A DNA stretch of 64,000 nt, taken from positions 52,823 through 116,822 of the forward strand of contig NZ_NPDL01000005.1 in NCBI RefSeq assembly GCF_002811475.1, written 5' to 3'. Of the stretch, positions 1-7,629 are shown piece after piece. The stretch is from Leptospira hartskeerlii (lineage in GTDB: Bacteria > Spirochaetota > Leptospiria > Leptospirales > Leptospiraceae). A program made the translations under genes and the position numbers. Under the pieces are notes generated by a model. It saw only the letters and a list, made by a program, of their open reading frames with translations, was not told the origin of the DNA and ran no database searches. Positions within the stretch are counted from its first letter, which is position 1, and each line of letters starts with the position of its first letter.

Positions 1-1
1 G

Positions 2-373
2 GTCCCCTGCTTGGTGCCCATGAGTATCATTGAACTTTTTGAAGTTGCTGCAAGACTGATCCAATCTGCGGGCAAACATGATATCGCCGCCAGATATGGT
101 GGAGAAGAATTTTGTTTAGTCATGCCTGGAGCGGATTTAAAACGCGGCTTCGAAATGGGAGAACGTATCAGAAAGGCGGTAGAGGCCGCTTCTATCCCGA
201 ATCCGAACGGAGGCCCTGATTTCCAAGTTACTCTTTCTATAGGAGTTTCCGAGTTTTGGTCCAGCGATCGAAACAATAAGGATCTGATAGAAAGAGCGGA
301 TAAGGCGCTTTACGAAGCAAAACATTCCGGTAAAAACAGGACCATTTCCTTCCAAATCCCGGTCCAGAACTAG
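2..373 (+). CDS. Diguanylate cyclase-like GGDEF domain protein, C-terminal part
   Basis: This is the 3' end of a gene that begins before the window. The reading frame contains RYGGEEF (the GGDEF-type active-site loop), followed by the usual tail with a TLSIGVSEF strand and a DKALYEAKHSGKNR helix. These are typical of the second half of a GGDEF domain, which makes cyclic di-GMP from two GTP. The GGEEF form is compatible with activity. The residues just before LFEVAARLI do not show the expected GHxxGD motif in this frame, whereas the first 30 bases read in frame 1 give a GAHEY string that resembles it. A frameshift near base 30, or simply divergence, is possible. The sensory part of the protein is not visible. 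Confidence 0.85.
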   Translation, partial: VPCLVPMSIIELFEVAARLIQSAGKHDIAARYGGEEFCLVMPGADLKRGFEMGERIRKAVEAASIPNPNGGPDFQVTLSIGVSEFWSSDRNNKDLIERADKALYEAKHSGKNRTISFQIPVQN

Positions 374-438
374 TTTTTTCCCATTTTCTTAGGGATTTCG
401 GGCTTATCGAATTCTAAAATTCGACCGAAACCTCTATC

Positions 439-669
439 ATGGAAAAACAACTTGAGCTGGACCATTATTATATCAGCCAGATTGAAGAGGCGGAGCTCGG
501 AAAACGTATCCGTAATCGTGCTTTAGGAAGAGAAGAGTTCGATTTTTCTCCTTATTCCTGCTTTATAGAGTATAAGGCAAAGGATGTTCAGACAGGAATA
601 GAGTATAGGGACTGCGTGATCGACTATACACGTTGTCCAAATTCCCGCTGTATCAAAAAACTACTCTAA
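439..669 (+). CDS. Small hypothetical protein, 76 aa
   Basis: This is an open frame of 76 codons starting with ATG and ending just before a strong terminator. The protein is rich in charged residues and has no signal peptide or membrane segment. Two cysteines occur near the end (CPNSRC), which could bind a metal or form a disulfide. I do not recognise a family. It lies 65 bases after the GGDEF gene on the same strand and shares its terminator, so it may be cotranscribed with it. Codon use looks like that of the neighbours. It is probably a real small leptospiral protein of unknown function. Confidence 0.6.
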   Translation: MEKQLELDHYYISQIEEAELGKRIRNRALGREEFDFSPYSCFIEYKAKDVQTGIEYRDCVIDYTRCPNSRCIKKLL

Positions 670-676
670 TTCAAAC

Positions 677-700
677 GCGAACTCTTAGGAGTTCGCTTTT
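677..700 (+). terminator. Rho-independent terminator after the 76-aa gene
   Basis: A perfect 8-bp stem (GCGAACTC / GAGTTCGC) with the loop TTAG is followed by TTTT. It starts 8 bases after the stop codon of the 76-aa gene and probably ends the GGDEF transcript. Confidence 0.8.
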
Positions 701-777
701 CCAAATTTCTTCCAAATAAAAAAGAATCGATTTTTTCCTCAAATTTGAAATCCTAATCGGGTTTTCGAATCATTCAG

Positions 778-1797
778 ATGTTTTTTCTTCCGAATCGTAC
801 ATTCAAAAAAAGAACTATTCTTTCCAGGATTGTCCTTGGGTTTTTCTTCTTTTATGTAGCCGGATGTACTACTTTCGATTTTCGGAATTTATTCTCAGGT
901 TATATCCGTTACGAAAAGGATGCGGGCGGAATTTGGATCAGGCTTCCTTTAAAAGAAGTGGATCATCTTCCTGTGATCTATCTTTCTTTGGACAAGGATA
1001 GAGAACCTCTTAGGTTCCTGATAGATACAGGCGCATTTGTTTCTTTCCTTTCGGAAGATCATGTTCCGGAAAATTCTACTAAAAGAGTTTTGAGCGCAAG
1101 TTTTCCTGGAGGTTCTGTCCAGTCCGTAAGAAGAACGATCAAAAACGATCTATTCATCGGAGGGATCCGTCCGTTCGAATCGGTGGAATTTTATTCTCAT
1201 GTGTTCCCTAAAGAGCTGAGAGTGGATGGGATTTTAGGAATGAATGCGTTCTTAGGTTCGGTTGTTGTTCTTGATTTGCCGGAAAGAATTTCTATTTGGA
1301 GATCTTCTATCTCCAGCCCAGCTCCCGGTTTTTTGGAAGAAAATTTATTTCCTATGTTTCTGAAGTCCGGCCAACCGTCTGCGGTACTTCTTCGTCCCCC
1401 TGGAACCAGAAAAGAATCTTGGATATTTGACACAGGAGCGGAATACAGTGTTCTAGACTGGGAGACAATCAAGTCGGATCATCCTACAGAATATGTAGAA
1501 GGAAAAGAAGCCACCGTGTTCAACTTCGGCGGTGGAAGACTTCAGGCAAAGATCAGAACGCTTCGGCCTTTTTGTCCTGTTTTCGTGAAAAACGATTCTG
1601 AAGGAATAGGCTTCTGCACTCCTGAATTGGAGGTGTTTCCCGGGGGAATTCCTCCAGACGCTTTACATTCCGACCATCGAAGAGGGATCGTCGGGATACT
1701 TGGCCGGAATTGGATGGAAAACTATCGAATTCTTTTGGACACAAAAAGGAGTCTTATTGGTATAGTAGGAAAAGAATCGGTCCCAGGAAATGAGTAA
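778..1797 (+). CDS. Lipoprotein with two retropepsin-like aspartic protease halves
   Basis: This 339-aa protein has an N-terminal positive and hydrophobic stretch ending in VAGC, a lipobox with the modified cysteine at about residue 30. Two similar halves follow. The first has FLIDTGAFVS (Asp at about 83) and later GILGMN at 151. The second has WIFDTGAEYS (Asp at about 218) and GILGRN near 307. The D-T-G-A plus G-I-L-G pattern is that of the retropepsin/aspartyl protease fold, which normally needs two copies of the DTG loop to form one active site. Here both are in one chain. The substrate is unknown; a role in processing envelope proteins is inference. It overlaps the mnmA start by 8 bases, so the two may be translationally coupled. 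Confidence 0.75.
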   Translation: MFFLPNRTFKKRTILSRIVLGFFFFYVAGCTTFDFRNLFSGYIRYEKDAGGIWIRLPLKEVDHLPVIYLSLDKDREPLRFLIDTGAFVSFLSEDHVPENSTKRVLSASFPGGSVQSVRRTIKNDLFIGGIRPFESVEFYSHVFPKELRVDGILGMNAFLGSVVVLDLPERISIWRSSISSPAPGFLEENLFPMFLKSGQPSAVLLRPPGTRKESWIFDTGAEYSVLDWETIKSDHPTEYVEGKEATVFNFGGGRLQAKIRTLRPFCPVFVKNDSEGIGFCTPELEVFPGGIPPDALHSDHRRGIVGILGRNWMENYRILLDTKRSLIGIVGKESVPGNE

Positions 1798-2944
1798 GGG
1801 TAAGATCATAGTAGCGATGAGTGGAGGGGTGGACAGTGCGGTCACTGCAGGCCTACTCATGGAACAAGGTTACGAAGTGATCGGTGTCAACCTGCGCACC
1901 TGGGAATATGAGGCTCCCGCCTGCGATACTACCAAAAAATCCTGTTGTTCTCCGGAAGATATAAGGGACGCGAGGGACGTTGGTCTTTCTTTAAATATTC
2001 CTTTTTATGTGATCAAGATGGAGAAACTTTTCCAAGAGAAGGTCATAGACAGGTTTGTAAACGATTACAAGGAAGGAAAGACCCCGAATCCTTGCGTGGA
2101 ATGTAATACTTTCGTGAAGTTCGGTGCCTTATTTGAAAAGGCGCAAGCATTAGGAATTGATAAAATTGCTACGGGGCATTATGCAAATATCGTAGAGATA
2201 GACGGAAGATATGCCGTCTCCAATGCGCAAGACATGAATAAGAACCAGGCATATTATCTATATGGTCTGTCCCAAGAGAATCTGAAAAATACAGTTTTTC
2301 CTCTGGGTGGAATGACAAAACCTGAAGTGCGCGAGATCGCAAGAAGAATGGGACTTCCAGTAGCTGAAAAAGCGGAATCCCAAGAGATCTGTTTTATTCC
2401 TGAAAACGATTACAGAAAGTTTTTAGCTAAGAAAAATATTAACTTCACTCCTGGAGTTTTCAAATTACAAGATGGCCAAGTGATTGGTGAACATTCCGGA
2501 AAAGAAAACTTCACCATTGGACAAAGAAAAGGTTTAGGTATTGCCTGGAAGGCTCCTTTATATGTAATCTCTATCCAAGACGACGGAACAGTTGTTTTGG
2601 CAGAAGAGAGACAAACCTTCGTAGGATCTTTTATCGTAGAAGATCTGAATCTTCAAGCCTGGGCCCCAGTTTTAGAAACGGAAAGCTCAGAATGTAGAGT
2701 GCAAGTAAGATACCGTTCCCGTCCTATCAAAGCAAAAGTAGTACGTAACGAAAACTTTATAGAAGTATTTCCTTTGGAAGAAGTAAAGGGAGTGGCCCCA
2801 GGTCAATCCGCTGTCTTCTATCCGAATGATTCTGATTATTTACTCGCGGGTGGAATTATCCGAAAAGGAAGTGTGATCACCTACGAAAAATCCGATCTTA
2901 CAATATTAGAAAATTCGGAACTAGGAGTAAGCGTTCTTCCGTGA
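1790..2944 (+). CDS. mnmA: tRNA-specific 2-thiouridylase MnmA
   Basis: This 384-aa protein matches MnmA, which inserts sulfur at C2 of the wobble uridine in tRNAs for Lys, Glu and Gln, using ATP and persulfide sulfur. The PP-loop motif SGGVDS is at residues 11-16. The two catalytic cysteines are C102 (in NPCVEC) and C201 (in EICFIP). The length is normal for the family. The start overlaps the stop of the upstream lipoprotein gene, and the stop (TGA) overlaps the GTG start of the next gene by 4 bases, so it sits in a tight three-gene unit. Confidence 0.97.
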   Translation: MSKGKIIVAMSGGVDSAVTAGLLMEQGYEVIGVNLRTWEYEAPACDTTKKSCCSPEDIRDARDVGLSLNIPFYVIKMEKLFQEKVIDRFVNDYKEGKTPNPCVECNTFVKFGALFEKAQALGIDKIATGHYANIVEIDGRYAVSNAQDMNKNQAYYLYGLSQENLKNTVFPLGGMTKPEVREIARRMGLPVAEKAESQEICFIPENDYRKFLAKKNINFTPGVFKLQDGQVIGEHSGKENFTIGQRKGLGIAWKAPLYVISIQDDGTVVLAEERQTFVGSFIVEDLNLQAWAPVLETESSECRVQVRYRSRPIKAKVVRNENFIEVFPLEEVKGVAPGQSAVFYPNDSDYLLAGGIIRKGSVITYEKSDLTILENSELGVSVLP

Positions 2945-5205
2945 GTAAAAAAATCGCAGGTAAGACGATCCTAATTATAGGCGGAGGACTTTTACAAGTC
3001 CCCATCATCCAAACGGCAAAAACGATGCTTCTTAGGACAGTGGTGGCGGATATGAATCCGGATGCGCCCGGTCTGAAAATTTGCGATCTTCCTCTTATCA
3101 TGTCCACAAAGGATATAGAAGGAATGGTAAGAGAGGCTAAAAAATTATCCGCTACTACAAAGATAGATGGGGTCATCACCGCAGGAACGGATGCGAGTAT
3201 GACTGTTGCCGCAGTAGCTAACGCATTAGATCTTCCTGGTATCAGATTTGTGGATGCGGAAGCAGCTTCTAATAAAGTAAAGATGAGAGAACGCCTGAAA
3301 AAAGCAGGAGTTCCGATTCCAGGTTTTGCTCCTGTTTGGAGTATCCAAGATACACGTGATGCGTTGGAATTCCTACAATTCCCATTGGTAATGAAACCTG
3401 CGGATAATATGGGAGCCCGCGGAGTTGTAAAAGTAAACAATCGGGAAGAGCTACAGGCCGCATTCAAACATGCAAAAAAATATTCACCGACTGGTGAGAT
3501 GATCTTAGAAGAATATATGCCAGGTCCCGAAGTTTCCGTGGATGCGCTTGCATGGGACGGAAAATATATGATCACAGGTCTTGCGGACCGTATCATTGAA
3601 AGAGAACCCTATTTTATAGAGATGGGCCATAATATGCCTTCTGCTCTTTCTCCCGAGATCCAAAAAGAAATAGAAGATGTGATGTTCCGTGGAATGCAGG
3701 CTCTCGGGATCAGAAGAGGTGCAGGTAAAGGAGATATTAAAGTTACACCTACAGGTGTAAAAGTGGGAGAGATCGCGGCACGTCTTTCCGGTGGATTCAT
3801 GTCTGCATTTACTTTTCCTTTATCTAGCGGGATCAATCTAAATAGAGCAGCCATATTGATTGCGCTTGGAGAAGAGCCTGATAATTTAGAGCCGTTATTT
3901 CATCGAGTATCCATTGAAAGAGCATTGCTTGCGCCTAAGGGAAAACTTCTTGCAATCGACGGACTGGAAGAAGCTAAGAAGATCGAAGGTGTAACTGATA
4001 TTTACCTCTTACACAAAGTAGGAGATATTATCCCGGAACCCACGAACAATATTGAAAAAACCGGGCATGTGATCATCTCTGCGGAAAATTTGAGTCAAGC
4101 AGAGAGTGTATTCTCCAAAGTATTAGAAACGATTCAATTTACTTGCGACGAGTTATATTCCATTTCCGAGAAAGAGATCGCGGCTAACGCAAGATCTCGT
4201 TTTGGAAAGGAAATCTGTTGGGTCTGCAAGGTTTGTGACGGAACTGACTGTGCTTCCGGAGTTCCCGGGATGGGCGGAGTAGGAAGAATGCTCAGCTTCC
4301 AGGACAATACAAAAGCATTGGAGGAATATTCTATTCTACCCAGATATATCCGCGACAATGTGCAAGCGAATACCGAGAGCCTATTTTTAGGTCAGAAATT
4401 ATCGACTTCGTTCATGTGCGCTCCAATGACGGGTGCAATCACAAACATGAGCGGAGCCATGGACGAATATACATTAGCCGCAGTTTTATTGGAAGGATGT
4501 TTGGCTTCTGGCAGCTTGGCATGGTTAGGCGATGGCGCAAGCCCGGAGAAATATCTGATCATTCTGGAAGCTCTCAAAAAAGTGGACGGTAAAGGTATCC
4601 TTATCTGTAAACCTCGCGAAGACGAGGGACTCATCAAAGAAAGATTTCAAGAGGCAGAGGCGCAGGGTGTCATCGCACTCGGAATGGATATAGACGCGGT
4701 AAATTTCAAAACTCTGGTGCAGAAAAAAATCCCTTCCGTCACAAGAGGAGTGGACGCACTCTCTAAAATACGTTCTTACACTAAACTTCCTTTTATCTTA
4801 AAAGGTGTAATGAGTCCTGAAGATGCGATCCTTGCGAGAGAAGCAGGGGCGGATGCAATCGTTGTTTCTAACCATGGTGGCAGAGTTTTGGATGACATGC
4901 CAGGAACTGCGAGAGTTCTTCCTATGATCCGTGAAGCATTGGGACCTGATTTTCCAATCTCCGTAGATGGAGGTGTGAGAAGTGGGGCAGACGTTTTCAA
5001 AATGCATGCATTAGGCGCAAACAACGTTCTTATCGGAAGACCTATGGCAATTTCCGCAGTGGGCGGAGGAGTTGCCGGAGTCCGGTTTTTAGTGAGCCAA
5101 TACACGGAAGGATTGGCACAGGCGATGAATACGGTAGGAGTTTCTAAAATTTCCGAAATTAGGAAAGAATTTATTTTCAGAAAAAAAGAGGAGACTTCCT
5201 CGTAA
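2941..5205 (+). CDS. ATP-grasp ligase fused to FMN-dependent alpha-hydroxy acid dehydrogenase
   Basis: This 754-aa protein has two enzymes in one chain. Residues about 8-310 are an ATP-grasp ligase: a Rossmann-like start (ILIIGGG), then FPLVMKPADNMGARGVVKV for ATP binding, EEYMPGPEVSVDA, and GEIAARLSGG. From about residue 425 there is a cysteine cluster (C426, C429, C432, C437) ending in GVPGMGGVGRM, which leads into an FMN alpha-hydroxy-acid oxidase barrel with LKGVMSPEDA, SNHGGRVLDD and SVDGGVRSGADVFK. A similar Cys cluster occurs at the start of clostridial lactate-oxidase-like proteins. Substrates are unknown. It starts with GTG overlapping mnmA by 4 bases, with no break between the domains. 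Confidence 0.85.
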   Translation: MSKKIAGKTILIIGGGLLQVPIIQTAKTMLLRTVVADMNPDAPGLKICDLPLIMSTKDIEGMVREAKKLSATTKIDGVITAGTDASMTVAAVANALDLPGIRFVDAEAASNKVKMRERLKKAGVPIPGFAPVWSIQDTRDALEFLQFPLVMKPADNMGARGVVKVNNREELQAAFKHAKKYSPTGEMILEEYMPGPEVSVDALAWDGKYMITGLADRIIEREPYFIEMGHNMPSALSPEIQKEIEDVMFRGMQALGIRRGAGKGDIKVTPTGVKVGEIAARLSGGFMSAFTFPLSSGINLNRAAILIALGEEPDNLEPLFHRVSIERALLAPKGKLLAIDGLEEAKKIEGVTDIYLLHKVGDIIPEPTNNIEKTGHVIISAENLSQAESVFSKVLETIQFTCDELYSISEKEIAANARSRFGKEICWVCKVCDGTDCASGVPGMGGVGRMLSFQDNTKALEEYSILPRYIRDNVQANTESLFLGQKLSTSFMCAPMTGAITNMSGAMDEYTLAAVLLEGCLASGSLAWLGDGASPEKYLIILEALKKVDGKGILICKPREDEGLIKERFQEAEAQGVIALGMDIDAVNFKTLVQKKIPSVTRGVDALSKIRSYTKLPFILKGVMSPEDAILAREAGADAIVVSNHGGRVLDDMPGTARVLPMIREALGPDFPISVDGGVRSGADVFKMHALGANNVLIGRPMAISAVGGGVAGVRFLVSQYTEGLAQAMNTVGVSKISEIRKEFIFRKKEETSS

Positions 5206-5229
5206 AATCCCGCTTAGATTTTTCTTTTT

Positions 5230-5425
5230 ACCCGACTTTTGATATAATTCCACAAAAGGTTTTCGGGTATCCCCTCAACGTATTAGTACAATATAATGCA
5301 AAGTATAGATTTATGCTCCCGGTTGGAGTTCCAACTAAAGTAAGAAGAATTGATCTGGAAAATTACTTGGAACTAGTAATTTCCTTTCCCTAAACAAGGG
5401 AGCCGTTAAACTCGGATTCCTTGTT
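5230..5425 (+). promoter_or_regulatory. Structured leader region upstream of the PilZ gene
   Basis: The 251-base gap between the fusion gene and the PilZ gene holds four inverted repeats in a row. The first, at 5230-5268, has nested arms ACCCGA + CTTTTG and CAAAAG + TCGGGT, and may act as the terminator of the upstream gene. The second, at 5322-5335, is GTTGGAGTTCCAAC. The third, at 5357-5384, pairs GGAAAATTACT with AGTAATTTCC around a 7-nt loop. The fourth, at 5393-5425, pairs AACAAGG with CCTTGTT and has an inner CCG/CGG. TATAAT strings are present at 5243 and 5292. An AGGAGG ribosome binding site follows at 5446-5451. I do not recognise a known riboswitch, including the cyclic di-GMP classes. 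Confidence 0.45.
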
Positions 5426-5456
5426 AAAGGGTCAGGGATTCCTTTAGGAGGAAAGT

Positions 5457-6665
5457 TTGGATAGGACAGTCAAAGAAACAGAGGCTCTGACTAAAATCCT
5501 CCAAACATTATTTGCGAGACTACCGGTTTCTGTGGAAATTAAGGGCAGGTCCTATCCCGCAAAAATTGTAGGGATCAAAGACGGTCTCTATCTTCTGGCG
5601 TCTCTACCCGGAAAATCGGATGGAGAGAAGACCAGGATCTTATTTCTCACTCATAATAATCATTTTTTTCACGGCGTTTTTACTGTTGTTCAAAGAAATG
5701 AAGGTAACGCTTTAGAATTACTTAGGATCCAAGCGGTAAAGGTCAGTGAGGCAAAACGTGCGCAAGGTAGGGTGGATTTGGAAAACGGCAGAGAGCCGAT
5801 CATCCTTACCAATATCATCAACCAGCTCCACTTAAGGCGTTCATTAGGTTTTATTGATAAAATAGTAGAGACCATCCTTCAGAAACATTCCAAAAAAATG
5901 AAAGAGACCTATCCGGAGTCTTTGATCTATTTTTCGGATCGAATGGATAACCGTCTCAGGATCATGTACAACTTCGAACAATCGATTTTTGTTACCAACC
6001 GTTTGGAAAGAAGTTCCGGTGGAGCAGGGCAAAATTTCGTTCCGATTGAAGAATATCTGAAACTTCTTGCATTGAATAAGATAGAATCCAGATTTATTTC
6101 CGAAATTTCAGTTCTGATACGTTATAAAAATTATACTCCTCTCGGCTATGTGCAGGTTCTATCCGAAAAGCCGTTAGATACTGAAGATTATAATAAGATC
6201 ACATTATTCGCTGCTGCCGTCTCTAGGGACGTGATTGCTTCAGGGTTCTTCCAAGAATCCAAGGAAAGATGTATCGCAGAAGATATAAGCAGAAGTGGAC
6301 TTGGATTTTTCCATGCTCAATCTATTTTCTTTTCCAGAAGTTTTGCTGTGGGAGAAATATTACTCTTCGATCTGCAGTTGAACCAAGAATTGAGAGGAAC
6401 TTATCGTGCCGCTATCCGAAACATCACGAATACCGACAAAATGTTCCGTATCGGTTTGCAATTCTTTAACTTAAATTCCAAAGAAGAAGAGATGCTGAAC
6501 CAATTCGTGGATTCCAGATTAGGACCTGGAGAAGGTTCTCAAGCTCCGGAATCTACTGTGCAAGAATCAAGTCTTCCATCTGAAGCTGGATCTGCTCCGG
6601 AAATGGAAACAGTTTCGGAAGATATTCCGGATATGGGTTTTGAAGGAGAAGAAGAGTCTGTCTAA
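5457..6665 (+). CDS. PilZ domain protein with leptospiral N-terminal region (DUF1577-like)
   Basis: This 402-aa soluble protein starts at TTG, five bases after a perfect AGGAGG. The C-terminal third (about 270-360) looks like a PilZ domain: AEDISRSGLGFF, then a strand pair and FRIGLQFFNL. The N-terminal and middle parts resemble the Leptospira-specific DUF1577 family as I remember it. PilZ domains bind cyclic di-GMP. The canonical RxxxR motif is not obvious here (ESKERCIAEDISRSG has only a partial match), so ligand binding is uncertain. The tail is acidic and low complexity. It overlaps the following pseudouridine synthase gene by 26 bases. Confidence 0.7.
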   Translation: MDRTVKETEALTKILQTLFARLPVSVEIKGRSYPAKIVGIKDGLYLLASLPGKSDGEKTRILFLTHNNHFFHGVFTVVQRNEGNALELLRIQAVKVSEAKRAQGRVDLENGREPIILTNIINQLHLRRSLGFIDKIVETILQKHSKKMKETYPESLIYFSDRMDNRLRIMYNFEQSIFVTNRLERSSGGAGQNFVPIEEYLKLLALNKIESRFISEISVLIRYKNYTPLGYVQVLSEKPLDTEDYNKITLFAAAVSRDVIASGFFQESKERCIAEDISRSGLGFFHAQSIFFSRSFAVGEILLFDLQLNQELRGTYRAAIRNITNTDKMFRIGLQFFNLNSKEEEMLNQFVDSRLGPGEGSQAPESTVQESSLPSEAGSAPEMETVSEDIPDMGFEGEEESV

Positions 6666-7629
6666 TTCTCCTGCGCACGAAGGTCTAAGAACAAAGGTCG
6701 GGAAAGAAGAAGCCGGTTCCAGACTGGATGTATTTCTCGCTTTCCGATTTACTTACCAATCCAGATCCAATTGGAGAAAAATATTAGAAGAAGGTAAAAT
6801 ACTCGTCCAAGGAAAAGTGGCAAAACCTTCTTACTCCATTAAAGAAGGTGACGAGATACTTTATTTGCCTGGAGAAATTTTCGAACCTCCTGTTCAAACC
6901 GACTTCAAAATTTTATTCGAAGACTCTCGTTATATCGCAGTCGAAAAACCTGGAGATATTCCGATTCATAGTGCCGGAAGATACAGAAAAAATAATCTTA
7001 CGGATCTATTGGAAGAAGATTCCCGTTTTGAAAAGATTTATACTATTCATAGATTGGACAGAGAAACTTCCGGAGTGGTAGTTTTTGGAAAAGATTCGGA
7101 AGCAGCTTCTAAATTTGCAGATCTATTTTCCAAAAGGAAAGTAAACAAAACGTATATTTCTTATGTTTGGGGAAATTTTCCTACTTCCTTTAGGGCAAAA
7201 GGATATTTGATATCGGATCCTTCTTCTTTAATTCGTAAAAAGAGAAAATTCGTCCAAAAAGATTTTTTTCAAAAATTAGAAATTCCGGAAGAAGATTCGG
7301 AAACCTGCGAAACTAATTTTAGAAAAATAGGAGAAGGCACACTTCATGGGGTGCCTTTTTCTAAAGTGTATTGTTTTCCAAAAACAGGAAGGCTCCATCA
7401 AATCAGGGCCACGTTGTATTCTTTAGGATTTCCATTACTTGGAGATAAAATTTACGGCAAGGATGAGAGTGCGTTTATAGAATTTATAGAAGGAAAGGAC
7501 CCTGATTTGATCGCTAAACTTGGAATGAATAGACAAGCTCTACATTCAAGTTCTCTAAAGTTCATTCATCCATTTACAGGAATAAAAACTAAGATCGGAT
7601 CGGATTTGCCGGAGGATTTTCCGGAATGA
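6640..7629 (+). CDS. RluA-family RNA pseudouridine synthase
   Basis: This 329-aa enzyme has an S4 RNA-binding domain (about 25-80: SRLDVFLA ... ILVQGKV) followed by the RluA catalytic domain with HRLDRETSGVVVFG. The catalytic aspartate is D140. The later block GRLHQIRATLYSLGFPLLGD is also typical of RluA/RluC/RluD enzymes, which convert uridine to pseudouridine in rRNA or tRNA. The exact target base cannot be told from sequence. The ATG lies 26 bases inside the end of the PilZ gene, and the stop overlaps the next start by 4 bases (ATGA), so translation is probably coupled. Confidence 0.93.
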   Translation: MKEKKSLSNSPAHEGLRTKVGKEEAGSRLDVFLAFRFTYQSRSNWRKILEEGKILVQGKVAKPSYSIKEGDEILYLPGEIFEPPVQTDFKILFEDSRYIAVEKPGDIPIHSAGRYRKNNLTDLLEEDSRFEKIYTIHRLDRETSGVVVFGKDSEAASKFADLFSKRKVNKTYISYVWGNFPTSFRAKGYLISDPSSLIRKKRKFVQKDFFQKLEIPEEDSETCETNFRKIGEGTLHGVPFSKVYCFPKTGRLHQIRATLYSLGFPLLGDKIYGKDESAFIEFIEGKDPDLIAKLGMNRQALHSSSLKFIHPFTGIKTKIGSDLPEDFPE

